DNA of 43,895 bases, taken from positions 1 to 43,895 of the forward strand of contig PARF01000024.1 in the NCBI GenBank assembly GCA_002709915.1. Reading direction: 5' to 3'. The notes under the pieces were generated by a model. That model made no database searches. It saw only the letters and a program-made list of their open reading frames with translations, and was not told where the DNA came from. The position numbers and the translations under genes are program-made. This document shows, piece after piece, positions 10,201 to 17,432 of this stretch. How positions within the stretch are numbered: position 1 is the stretch's first letter; every line of letters begins with the position of its first letter. Source of the stretch: Roseibacillus sp. Its GTDB lineage: Bacteria > Verrucomicrobiota > Verrucomicrobiia > Verrucomicrobiales > Akkermansiaceae.

Positions 10201-10415
10201 ACGACAACCTCAAGGATACCTTTCCCCGGATCCAGAACAAGATCGGTATTAACCGGGGGAGCTGGGATCCGGGCGGCCGGCATGCCAATGCTGGAGGCCG
10301 TGTGGTCTCCACCACCCTTTCGGTCCTCAGTCTGGAGGTCTACTACCGCCTCCTGCCCATGTATGGATTCCGGGGCGCAAGGGACTTGCCTGACGCCAAG
10401 AAGAGAGGGCAGTAG
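7260..10415 (+). CDS. PD40 propeller, TonB/TolA-like helix and prenyltransferase/squalene-cyclase-like toroid fusion protein
   Basis: Seen: 1051 residues. Helix 1 is at about 19-42. PD40 blades cover about 85-230 (KYLYFSSDREGGQGGDDIYV, RLYFSSNRAGGNDIF) and a degenerate blade region about 290-375. Helix 2 is at 396-414 and helix 3 at about 429-448. Helix 3 contains Ser431-Ala-Ala-Val-His435, the S-x-x-x-H arrangement that lets TonB and TolA engage ExbB/TolQ. A 240-residue Glu/Pro-rich linker follows, as in TonB/TolA. A C-terminal alpha-toroid domain (about 718-1040; QEGDGRWDM, GGWRYNP, DLSVTAWQYMAL) is clearly homologous to the one in the preceding protein. The start could be ATG 7260 or 7266; AGG at 7254-7256 favours 7266. 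Energized transmission by this protein is inferred from the motif and operon. Confidence 0.85.
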   Translation: MAMSEPEKQRSEEVPVSKARWLLPLASLAVMLGIGLLLHGKLRDEIWSYFTDDQGTRVEVQDGKERYILWQDPRQNLFEEQGSTVGPDPVNQASERLEAAFSPDGIRMILVRNDPETNRADLYQSTWNGRIWTRPAGMASLNTASNERGPAFSHDGKYLYFSSDREGGQGGDDIYVARWDGHKWTGVMALGTTINSPARETGPAPTADGKRLYFSSNRAGGNDIFVAQRLEEAPLLVSKPDGEQALEADSERASAQTKNTLRDSAAPPLPQFGNANAAGNLNSSAEDLQTALTQQGDHVFLASDRDRSNEIGFGVYFSRVIDGEALPPERVDLYLNEGNVTDPAVRMEGFDLLFSTKPEVESGNAGFKLYRSTTREVVGYTSLERWESFKELMEDIGWWILLGLLALAALPYLLESWQDLTNLFHKCLAGSAAVHLVILLLLMVWLIAKEVGGEEPQSPEITVSIEALMEEEIALESEPEQAEIAETRELVMTEKFESDFKIPVFRPEENTKVVPVVTQTSRSSLVPSVRPSRLNESESEQEQTQPTKELSVLTALPETFLPEPEDPTLEEEQGTDQQLAEKPADPADAEFKPTESLDQVQPEQARERAIADTAVENESEVRDVSQPDAAPETTDTGGDTVNPHRGLEALGVPPELDGAGDAITNLLNLPGDGQTNDPLLPDKLATPKNDLDARAITKLMTKRRGRPSPETIEQLGGSDATERAIGAALEWLARNQEGDGRWDMRKHGANGDFDTAGAGLALLCFYGWGETHNKGGKYQDNVKRALEWLLKQQKEDGDLRGGGRMYCHGIAAIALCEAYGFTKDPKLKEPAERAIALIVASQSPSKGGWRYNPANSQGKPSDDSDLSVTAWQYMALHSARLAGLEVSDEPFIGAQKYMTSVSSGTHGGLYAYTGGGPNPAMTASGMFCRQLDLVPPTDPRMAEGAEYLGRHKFNNNPDYYYVYYATLALYQHQGPVWKEWNDNLKDTFPRIQNKIGINRGSWDPGGRHANAGGRVVSTTLSVLSLEVYYRLLPMYGFRGARDLPDAKKRGQ

Positions 10416-10470
10416 GAGAAGTCCTCACACAGAGGCTTCCCCTGCATGAACGCGGTATCGAGCCTCGCGC

Positions 10471-11100
10471 TTAGTGCGCCTTGACCTTGATATTGCGTAC
10501 CCAGAACGGCTGTCCGTGATCTTGGATCGCAATCTTCCCCTTCTCAGCCAGCTTCTTGTTGGGACGCTTCTTGCCCACAAGATCCAGTCCATCCTGAACC
10601 TTCTTCCCGTTGAGAACCACGGTAAGCTTGTTGTCCTTGAGGGTCACCACCATCCGATTCCATTCACCTGGCTTCTTGGCGGCATTGACAAGCGGCCCCG
10701 CGGTCTGAATCACACCACCCAGGTCGTGCGGCCCGAGCTTCTTCTTTCCGAAACAGTCGAGGATCTGCACTTCGAAGCCGTGCGCGGTAGCATCCGACTC
10801 GTCATAGATGCGAAAGTAGAGACCGGAATTTCCACCCTTGGGGTGCTTATACTCGAAATCGATGGTGAAGTCCTTGTAATCCTCCTTGAGCCACAAGTAG
10901 GACCCATAACGCGTCCAACCCCTCTCACCCGGACGCGGATCGAGGTAGAGAGACCCATCCTCCTGGATTTTCCAGTTTCCCTTCGTCTTGATATTGGAGA
11001 GGTCCTTCCCGTCATAGATGGTCTTGAACTCGTGGTGGTCGGCTAGGACACAGGTCCCCGGGATAAGAGCGGCAACAAGGGCGAGAAGAACTGGTTTCAT
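10471..11100 (-). CDS. Secreted DUF1080 (3-keto-disaccharide hydrolase-like) protein
   Basis: The protein has 209 residues with a signal peptide (MKPVLLALVAALIPGTCVLA) and one DUF1080 concanavalin-type beta-sandwich. Typical motifs are FKTIYDGKDLSNIKTKGNW, GLYFRIYDE, GVIQTAGPLVNAAKKPGEWN and WVRNIKVK near the C-terminus. Members of this family act as 3-keto-glycoside hydrolases or bind glycans, and are greatly expanded in Planctomycetes and Verrucomicrobia. The start at 11100 is chosen because a GAAGG ribosome site lies just upstream and the signal peptide starts there; an in-frame start 21 bp earlier adds only basic residues. It is convergent with the preceding operon and downstream of the PQQ-repeat gene on the same strand, 245 bp away. 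Confidence 0.88.
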   Translation of the reverse strand: MKPVLLALVAALIPGTCVLADHHEFKTIYDGKDLSNIKTKGNWKIQEDGSLYLDPRPGERGWTRYGSYLWLKEDYKDFTIDFEYKHPKGGNSGLYFRIYDESDATAHGFEVQILDCFGKKKLGPHDLGGVIQTAGPLVNAAKKPGEWNRMVVTLKDNKLTVVLNGKKVQDGLDLVGKKRPNKKLAEKGKIAIQDHGQPFWVRNIKVKAH

Positions 11101-11345
11101 GATCCTTCGAGCTAGCAACAAATCCGTGAGCCCCGAAAGCAGAAACTGCCCCCCGATCCGATGACAGAGAGCGAAATCCGCTGTCTTCCCTAGCCTTATT
11201 CTAGTCCCACGTGGCTCTCATGGTTCTACTCTCTTTGGCCCCATCTCTGACCGGGTGGGGAAACCCCGCCCCGGATGCCCCAAAAGTGCTCTCCTGACAA
11301 TCCTTTGCCGCCAGTCTACCTTCTGGAATTGAGGAACCTACGCTC

Positions 11346-12587
11346 TCAGGATCCAAAGGACCAGAGAGTGAGCCGATTGAGGTCCTTGATAAGAATCTTG
11401 CTGTCGAGAAGGACCGGGGGAGCCCAGGTCTGGTCAGGGGCCACCCGGTAGACCGCCCGGGCCTGGTAAGCCGCCGGGTCAGCCGCAATGATGCGGAGCT
11501 CCCCATTGGCCCGGAGGGCCGCCACATGACCCTCGAGGGCGAGAAAGGCCACGTTCTGCCCAACCCTCCCTTCACTGAGCCAGCGGATCGTCCCATCCCG
11601 GGGATCGAGACAGAAAATCTGCCCCATCTTGAAATGTGACATTCCATAGAGGTGATCCCCGTTGATGACCGCCGTGCTCATGTCGAGTGCCACCTTGCGC
11701 TGGTGCCAGAGGCGGTTCACCGACCACTTGCCGTCCTTCAGGAGAGGCTCCAGGCACTTGATGCCCCGGTTCTCTCCCCCGAGCAGGATCCGTCCCTTAT
11801 GGAAGACTGGCGTAGGCATGTTCTGATTATGACTCCGGTGGGGGGCGGGATACTCCCAGAGCAACTTCCCGGTCCTGCTTTCCACTCCTACAAGGGCCTC
11901 ATGGTTCCACTGCACCACCTGTCGCACTCCCGCGATCTCCACAAGAAGCGGTGAGGAATACGAGGTGCCATGCTCCCCCTGCTTCCACACTTCCCGGCCC
12001 GATTTCACGTCAAAGGCCATGAGCGCACCCGCCTCGTCATTGCCGAGGTGCACGATGAGGCGTTCCCCATCCACGATGGGCGAGGTGGAGACGCCCCAGT
12101 TGGGCTGGTTTCCCTTCTCCCACTTTCCCCGGTAATCCTTGCGCCAGAGCAGGCTGCCACTTTCCACGTCCCAGGCGTGGATCATCCCGGTGATACTCAG
12201 AGTAAAAAGGCGGCCATCGGCCATCACCGGACAGGACTTCGGACCTTTCCCATGACGCTCTCCTCCCCCTCCAATCTTGAAAGGGTTCGGGTAACTCTTG
12301 CGCCAGATCTGTTTTCCACTCGCCAGATCAACACACCAGACCACCTCTTCTTCTCCCTGGCGGGCATGTTGGTAGACCCGCTGCCCCTCGACCAAGGGCG
12401 TGCCGTAGCCTGCTCCAACCTCTACGCTCCACTCCTTCTTCAATTGTTTCGGCCAACGGGCCGGAATCTTGAAATGCTCTACCCAGCCGTCACGATGGGG
12501 ACCCAGCAGCCCGGACCACACCAGTTCGGCAGCAGGGGCGAATGGAATGAAGAGCACTGTAAGTGCGAGCGTAAGGAAAGGTCTCAT
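11346..12587 (-). CDS. Secreted PQQ-like beta-propeller repeat protein
   Basis: The protein has 413 residues, with a signal peptide (about 1-20, LTLALTVLFIPFAPAA) and successive PQQ-type blades with the characteristic W-x-x-D/x-x-S-G spacing (VWCVDLASGKQIWRKSYPNP, MAFDVKSGREVWKQGEHGTS, GVESRTGKLLWEYPAPH). The fold is an eight-bladed propeller related to BamB and quinoprotein dehydrogenases. No Cys-Cys or Asp-Trp active site of a true alcohol dehydrogenase was seen, so it is probably a periplasmic binding or scaffold protein. In Planctomycetes and Verrucomicrobia such genes sit beside DUF1080 and sulfatase genes, as here. It is divergently arranged with the second DUF1080 gene, and the 132-bp gap contains an inverted repeat. 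Confidence 0.87.
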   Translation of the reverse strand: MRPFLTLALTVLFIPFAPAAELVWSGLLGPHRDGWVEHFKIPARWPKQLKKEWSVEVGAGYGTPLVEGQRVYQHARQGEEEVVWCVDLASGKQIWRKSYPNPFKIGGGGERHGKGPKSCPVMADGRLFTLSITGMIHAWDVESGSLLWRKDYRGKWEKGNQPNWGVSTSPIVDGERLIVHLGNDEAGALMAFDVKSGREVWKQGEHGTSYSSPLLVEIAGVRQVVQWNHEALVGVESRTGKLLWEYPAPHRSHNQNMPTPVFHKGRILLGGENRGIKCLEPLLKDGKWSVNRLWHQRKVALDMSTAVINGDHLYGMSHFKMGQIFCLDPRDGTIRWLSEGRVGQNVAFLALEGHVAALRANGELRIIAADPAAYQARAVYRVAPDQTWAPPVLLDSKILIKDLNRLTLWSFGS

Positions 12588-12656
12588 GGCCCTTTTTTCC
12601 TAGGACATCTGCTCCCCCGGGGCGAGTTTCAAGTTTCTACGGTAGGCCGACTAACG

Positions 12657-12680
12657 AAAAGAGCTGCAATATACTCTTTT
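12657..12680. promoter_or_regulatory. Inverted repeat with embedded -10-like box in a divergent promoter region
   Basis: The arms AAAAGAG (12657-12663) and CTCTTTT (12674-12680) are perfect complements separated by 10 bp. TATACT at 12670-12675 overlaps the right arm and could be a -10 element for the DUF1080 gene starting at 12720. No convincing -35 was found. The position between two divergent secreted-protein genes suits an operator. Function is inferred from position only. Confidence 0.3.
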
Positions 12681-12719
12681 GCCTTCGGCTTGCCGCCCGG
12701 GCTGGGGCAGGATGTCTCC

Positions 12720-13400
12720 ATGATCAGGAACGCCCTGGCCCTCCTCTCACTCGTTCTCACGGTTCTTCCCCTCGCACAAGCCGGTGAGTTCGAGGACCTC
12801 TTCCCCAAGGACGGTATTCCCAAGGGCTGGGTGGTGCGAGCTTGGTCTGATGTCTCAAAGCCGGGCCCAGAGGGCGCCCAATGGGTGGTAGAAAAGGGAG
12901 TCCTGAACGGAGGCGGAGCCCGGGGATCCTGGCTGATCAGTGAAGCGGAATACTCTGACCTCGAATTGCACTTCGAGTTCAAGCTCGGTCCCCAGGGAAA
13001 CAGTGGTTGTGCCCTGCGCTCTCCGGTCTCTGGAGACCCGGCCTTCGACGGCTTGGAGTTACAGATGGCAGACTATCGCTACAATACCAAAGCCACGGAG
13101 TCCGAACTGACGGGGGGAATCTACCGCGCCCTCCCACCCAGGAAGCAGGTCTACAAGCCGGAAAAGTGGAACCGCTACGAGATCAGCCTTACTGGGTCGC
13201 AGGTCAAAGTTGTCCTCAACGGAACGGTGATCCTTGATCATGACCTTTCAAGGGAAGATACCATTATCAAGAGGCACAACGGCAAGGATGCTCCGGCGCT
13301 CCGGGATCGTCCTCGCAAGGGCCGTATCGGCTTCCAGAACCTCAGCCGTGGAGGCTCCCCCGTCCTGATCCGCAACGCTCGAATCAGGACGGCAAAGTAG
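12720..13400 (+). CDS. Secreted DUF1080 (3-keto-disaccharide hydrolase-like) protein
   Basis: The protein has 226 residues, with signal peptide MIRNALALLSLVLTVLPLAQ followed by a DUF1080 domain (EFEDLFPKDGIPKGWVVRAW, LHFEFKLGPQGNSGCALRSP, GGIYRALPPRKQVYKPEKWN, IGFQNLSRGGSPVLIRNARI). The open frame extends upstream to 11970 but that part is antisense to the PQQ-repeat gene and is not coding. ATG at 12720 is supported by the signal peptide and by AGGA at 12709-12712. It is the second DUF1080 copy in 2 kb and only distantly similar to the first. murI starts 17 bp after its stop, so DUF1080, murI and the sulfatase gene probably share a transcript. Confidence 0.87.
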   Translation: MIRNALALLSLVLTVLPLAQAGEFEDLFPKDGIPKGWVVRAWSDVSKPGPEGAQWVVEKGVLNGGGARGSWLISEAEYSDLELHFEFKLGPQGNSGCALRSPVSGDPAFDGLELQMADYRYNTKATESELTGGIYRALPPRKQVYKPEKWNRYEISLTGSQVKVVLNGTVILDHDLSREDTIIKRHNGKDAPALRDRPRKGRIGFQNLSRGGSPVLIRNARIRTAK

Positions 13401-13417
13401 CCCATCTCTTCTCTCGA

Positions 13418-14257
13418 ATGAACTCCCTTCCTATTGGCGTATTTGACTCGGGCATCGGCGGACTGACAGTCGTCAACGCCATCCAGAAGCACCTCCCCAA
13501 CGAGGATATTGTCTACGTTGGAGATACCGCCCGGGTGCCATACGGCTCCCGAAGTCCGGGCACCGTCACCGACTACGCAACTCAGATTGCGACTTATCTT
13601 GAGGAATCGGGTGTGAAGGAGATTCTCATTGCCTGTAACACAGCTTCAGCAGTTGCGCTCGAGACCGTAGCCACCAAGACCACCCTCCCAGTCTCCGGAG
13701 TCATCGTCCCCGGGGCCGAGGCCGCGGTGGAACTCAACGAATCCGGGCCCATCGGGGTCATGGCCACCCGCGCTACCATTACGAGTGGCGCCTACCAACA
13801 TGCCATCCAGCAAATCCAGCCCAGCGTCGAGGTGATATCCGTTGCTACCCCTCTTCTGGTCCCTCTGATCGAGGAGGACTGCATGGATGAGCCTTTTACA
13901 TTTGAAGTGCTGCAGCACTACGTCCGTCCCTCCCGTCTTGGCGAATGCGACTCTCTCATTCTGGGTTGCACCCACTATCCGCTGCTGGCGGACCAGATTT
14001 CCAAAGTCTTTGGAAAGCCCGTAGCAGATACCCCAACCGCCACCGCTCTTGCCCTCGCTAAGAATCTGGATCAGCGTAATGCCCGCAACGCACCTGCCCG
14101 GGAAGGCTCTCTCTCCATTCTCCTGACCGACGACGCAGACCGTTCTCTCGGAATCGTTTCACGTCGTCTGGGAGTGCGCATCACGGAAACGAAAAAGATC
14201 GACCTCTCCGAACTCGTCGCTCCAAAAATCCAATCGTCAGACTCATCCAGCGCATGA
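13418..14257 (+). CDS. murI: Glutamate racemase
   Basis: It interconverts L- and D-glutamate in the cytoplasm, supplying D-Glu for peptidoglycan stem peptides. The protein has 279 residues, the usual length. The N-terminal IGVFDSGIGGLTVVNAI motif carries the catalytic-region Asp-Ser. GDTARVPYGSRS is the substrate loop. The two catalytic thiols are Cys73 (ACNTASA) and Cys184 (GCTHYPLL). Its presence shows that this lineage makes peptidoglycan, which is relevant because peptidoglycan was long doubted in the PVC group. The stop codon overlaps the sulfatase start by 4 bp (ATGA), so the two are probably translationally coupled, an unusual pairing of cell-wall and glycan-catabolic genes. Confidence 0.96.
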   Translation: MNSLPIGVFDSGIGGLTVVNAIQKHLPNEDIVYVGDTARVPYGSRSPGTVTDYATQIATYLEESGVKEILIACNTASAVALETVATKTTLPVSGVIVPGAEAAVELNESGPIGVMATRATITSGAYQHAIQQIQPSVEVISVATPLLVPLIEEDCMDEPFTFEVLQHYVRPSRLGECDSLILGCTHYPLLADQISKVFGKPVADTPTATALALAKNLDQRNARNAPAREGSLSILLTDDADRSLGIVSRRLGVRITETKKIDLSELVAPKIQSSDSSSA

Positions 14258-16122
14258 AGCCCTTTGTTATTACCTTGCTGGTATTACTCCCCTTTTGCCT
14301 CTCCGCGCGGGAAGCCCCTAATCTGGTTCTTATCTTTATCGATGATATGGGCTATGGCGACATTGGCCCCTACGGATCCAAACTCAATCATACACCAAAC
14401 CTCGATCGGATGGCACGGGAAGGTCGAAAGCTCACCAGCTTCTACGCTGCTCCGGTGTGCTCGGCCTCGCGCGCGCAATTAATGACCGGCTGTTACGCGC
14501 CCCGCGTCGGCGTACCCGGCGTATTTTTTCCGGCCGGACGTCACGGGCTGAACCCGGAAGAGCACACCGTTGCGGACTACCTTAAGGAACTCGGCTACGC
14601 CACCATGTGTGTGGGCAAGTGGCATCTTGGAGATCAACGGGAATTCTTGCCCACGCGCCACGGCTTTGACGGCTACTTCGGTATTCCATACTCCAATGAC
14701 ATGGGCCGTACTGCCACAGTGAACGGCAAGCGCGTTCATCCCCTTATGCGGGATGAAAAGGTAGCAGAGCTCCTCGAGGATGAAGGTCAGCGACGCGTCA
14801 CCCGCGAATATACCGAGGCCGCCGTGCAATTCATGGAGGCCAGTAATAAGGAGGGCAGGAACTTTTTCCTCTACCTGCCTCACACCGCCATGCATGTGCC
14901 CCTGTATCCTCATCCCGATTTCTCCGGTAAATCCAGAAATGGCACCTATGGCGACTGGGTGGAGGAAGTCGACTGGAGTGTCGGACAGGTGCTCAACGCC
15001 TTGGAGCGAATGGAGGTCGCACAGAACACTCTAGTTCTCTTTACCAGTGATAATGGCCCGTGGGCTTCCAAGGGCAAGGCCGGCGGCGTATCTGGCCCCT
15101 TGCGCGGGAGCAAGGGTTGCACCCTCGAAGGAGGTGTGCGCGAACCCACAATCGTATGGTGGCCCGGCACCATTGCTCCCGGCACTGAATCTGCCGGCAT
15201 CGCAGGAACTACTGATGTGCTCCCCACTTTTGTTTCACTGGCTGGTGGCAAGGTTAAGAAAGACATTCACATCGACGGCATGGATGTTTCGGCTTGGATG
15301 CTCGGTAAAACCGAGACCTCCCCACGGAATACCTGGCATTATTTTCAGGGATCGAGATTGCAAGCGATCCGGCAGGGGCCGTGGAAACTGGCACTCACAG
15401 CCCAATCCCTCGGCATGGGAATACGCCAGCGCGATCCGGACCTCGCCAAGGGGAGGCGCCTCTACAATCTGGAAACCGAAATAGGAGAGCTGACTGACCT
15501 CGCCGAAGAGCACCCGGAGATTGTGAATAAACTGGAAGTGCTGGCGGAGCAGATGACCTCAGATATTAACGCCCATAAACGCCCAGCGGCCACAGTGTCC
15601 AATCCGGTAACTCTCTATCCCACCACCACCCGCAAGCAACCTGCCAGGAAGGCAAGGAAACCCATCAACTGGGATAACATCAGACTGGGCGACACCCACG
15701 ACAGCTCGTCTCTACTCGATATGGCCGGAAAGCCTTTCCGTATTAAGGCCAAGGTGAAAATTGAGTCCGGCAAAAAAGCCCATGGTATCATCGTGGCTCA
15801 TGGGGGCTCCGCGGCGGGTTACGCCCTCTACGCTACAAATGGGAATTTTGTTTTTGCCGTTCGCCTCGGCACAAATACCGTCCAGAAGATTGCTCTCGGC
15901 TCACAAGAAGAACACATCGAGGTCATGGCCTCTCTTGCCAGAGAAAAAATCTCGATCCAGATTGGCCAGAAATTGGTGGAAGTAACATCACGCGGGCTCC
16001 TGAAAAGACACCCTCAGGAGAGCCTTTGCATCGGACATGATGACGGCAATCCGGTAGACTCTGATGCCCCGAACAGTCGTATAAACGGCTCGCTCGAGAC
16101 CTTGAAGGTGACTAACAGATAA
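14254..16122 (+). CDS. Secreted formylglycine-dependent sulfatase (arylsulfatase A type) with C-terminal extension
   Basis: The protein has 622 residues: a signal peptide (MKPFVITLLVLLPFCLSA), then an alkaline-phosphatase-fold sulfatase domain to about residue 460. Metal ligands come from IDDMGYGDIG near residue 30 and TSDNGPW near 265. The nucleophile is Cys69 in CSASRAQLMTG, matching the C-x-P/A-x-R recognition sequence for oxidation to formylglycine. GKWHLG near residue 125 is also conserved. Residues about 475-622 form a beta-rich, LamG-like tail seen in some PVC arylsulfatases. It hydrolyses sulfate esters, probably on algal or host polysaccharides, in the periplasm or outside. A formylglycine-generating enzyme is not in the window. 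Substrate cannot be predicted. Confidence 0.94.
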   Translation: MKPFVITLLVLLPFCLSAREAPNLVLIFIDDMGYGDIGPYGSKLNHTPNLDRMAREGRKLTSFYAAPVCSASRAQLMTGCYAPRVGVPGVFFPAGRHGLNPEEHTVADYLKELGYATMCVGKWHLGDQREFLPTRHGFDGYFGIPYSNDMGRTATVNGKRVHPLMRDEKVAELLEDEGQRRVTREYTEAAVQFMEASNKEGRNFFLYLPHTAMHVPLYPHPDFSGKSRNGTYGDWVEEVDWSVGQVLNALERMEVAQNTLVLFTSDNGPWASKGKAGGVSGPLRGSKGCTLEGGVREPTIVWWPGTIAPGTESAGIAGTTDVLPTFVSLAGGKVKKDIHIDGMDVSAWMLGKTETSPRNTWHYFQGSRLQAIRQGPWKLALTAQSLGMGIRQRDPDLAKGRRLYNLETEIGELTDLAEEHPEIVNKLEVLAEQMTSDINAHKRPAATVSNPVTLYPTTTRKQPARKARKPINWDNIRLGDTHDSSSLLDMAGKPFRIKAKVKIESGKKAHGIIVAHGGSAAGYALYATNGNFVFAVRLGTNTVQKIALGSQEEHIEVMASLAREKISIQIGQKLVEVTSRGLLKRHPQESLCIGHDDGNPVDSDAPNSRINGSLETLKVTNR

Positions 16123-16127
16123 TTATC

Positions 16128-16144
16128 CCAGTTCGTAGAACTGG
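16128..16144. terminator. Short perfect hairpin between convergent genes
   Basis: CCAGTTC (16128-16134), loop GTA, GAACTGG (16138-16144) form a perfect 7-bp stem filling the 23-bp gap between the sulfatase stop (16122) and the bioA stop (16146). The position fits a bidirectional terminator, but neither side has a T-tract, so termination activity is uncertain. Confidence 0.35.
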
Positions 16145-16145
16145 C

Positions 16146-17432
16146 TCATTCCCCCACCTCTTTTACGGCCTCGCCAAGCGCCGTGCATGCCCCGGCAATC
16201 TCCTCCTCCGTACTACACAGGGGAGGCATCATGACAATTGTATCCCTGACCGGGCGAGTGAGCAACCCGTGGGCACGAGCGGCGGCACACACCCGCTCTC
16301 CCATTCGCTCCCTGTCAGAAAAGCGTTCACCACTCTCTTTCCGCAACTCGAGCCCGGCAATAAGACCACATTGACGCACCTCGTGAACGGAAGGATGCGC
16401 GATCGCCTTTAATCCCTGCGCGAGAGCCTCGGCCCTTGCAGGAAGCTTATCCAGCAAGCGGTCTTCCTCGAAGACCCTGAGACTCTCAAGAGCCACCGCA
16501 CAACCAAGCTGATTCGCCGTATAACTATGTCCGTAGTTAAGCGTCCTCTCCCGTCCCCCCAGAAACGCATCGAAAACCCGGCCTGTCGTCAGAGTTGCCG
16601 CAAGGGGGAGGTAGCCACCGGTGAGTCCCTTAGCCAGGCAGAGAAAATCCGGAATCACCTCTTCCTGCTGACAGGCAAACATGGTCCCGGTGCGACCAAA
16701 ACCAGTCATAACCTCGTCAAGAATCAGGTGCACTCCGTGTTCATCACACCACGAACGGATCTCGGCCAGTTGGCCCTCTGGCCACGGTCTCATTTCGTTC
16801 ACTCCCTGAATGAGAGGCTCCAAGACGATTGCTGCAGCCCGATCCACCTCATCACCCGGGAGAGCACGCAGATCTGCAAGAGAATTCACTCTGGTAACAG
16901 GAAACCCAAAGCTTCGGAAGCGGTCGAAAAAAACCGATACTCCTCCCAGCGATGCCGCTCCGATGGTGTCTCCATGATATGCATTCTCAAACGCGATAAA
17001 TCCCACGCGCTTAGGTTCACCAGATTGCTGCCGGAACTGAATTGCCATCTTCACCGCGACCTCTATGGCAGTTGACCCATCATCAGAAAAAAAGACCCGC
17101 TCCAAGCTACCGGATGGGAAAAATGCCGTCAGCCTCTTTGCCAGTTCAGCAGCCCGTGGATTGCCGAACCCCAGGAACGAGGTATGGGCTACCTCATCGA
17201 GCTGCGCCCTCAGGGCCGCATCGAGCCGGGGATGACGATGGCCATGAATATTAGTCCAGATACTGGAGTTCCCATCAAAGTAACGTCTCTCCTCCGCATC
17301 AAACAACCACGGGCCTTCTCCTCTGATAAGAATGAGCTCTTCTCGTTCACTCGCCCATTCCGCATGCTGGGTAAAAGGATGCCAGCAATGTCGCCGATCC
17401 CATGAGCGCCAATTATGACCGGAGTCCGTCAA
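16146..17432 (-). CDS. bioA: Adenosylmethionine-8-amino-7-oxononanoate aminotransferase
   Basis: A PLP enzyme of biotin synthesis: it transfers the amino group of S-adenosylmethionine to 8-amino-7-oxononanoate (KAPA) to give 7,8-diaminononanoate (DAPA). The protein has 428 residues. WHPFTQH (17-23) is the BioA-specific N-terminal motif. ILDEVMTGFGRTGTMFAC (237-254) holds the PLP-binding Asp239, Lys268 in LCLAKGLTGG is the Schiff-base lysine, and GHSYTAN follows. The start codon is TTG at 17432, whose first bases overlap the TGA of the upstream small gene (TTGA). Other biotin genes (bioB, bioD, bioF) are absent here. Identification is strong because the WHPFTQH start separates it from other omega-aminotransferases. 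Confidence 0.93.
   Translation of the reverse strand: MTDSGHNWRSWDRRHCWHPFTQHAEWASEREELILIRGEGPWLFDAEERRYFDGNSSIWTNIHGHRHPRLDAALRAQLDEVAHTSFLGFGNPRAAELAKRLTAFFPSGSLERVFFSDDGSTAIEVAVKMAIQFRQQSGEPKRVGFIAFENAYHGDTIGAASLGGVSVFFDRFRSFGFPVTRVNSLADLRALPGDEVDRAAAIVLEPLIQGVNEMRPWPEGQLAEIRSWCDEHGVHLILDEVMTGFGRTGTMFACQQEEVIPDFLCLAKGLTGGYLPLAATLTTGRVFDAFLGGRERTLNYGHSYTANQLGCAVALESLRVFEEDRLLDKLPARAEALAQGLKAIAHPSVHEVRQCGLIAGLELRKESGERFSDRERMGERVCAAARAHGLLTRPVRDTIVMMPPLCSTEEEIAGACTALGEAVKEVGE

Noticed and set aside
10432-10466. GAGGCT...AGCCTC between the PD40/toroid operon and DUF1080
   Set aside because: Short arms and a 23-base loop; likely chance.
11970-12719. Upstream extension of the second DUF1080 open frame to 476 codons
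   Set aside because: The extension is antisense to the PQQ-repeat gene; the signal peptide and ribosome site place the start at 12720.
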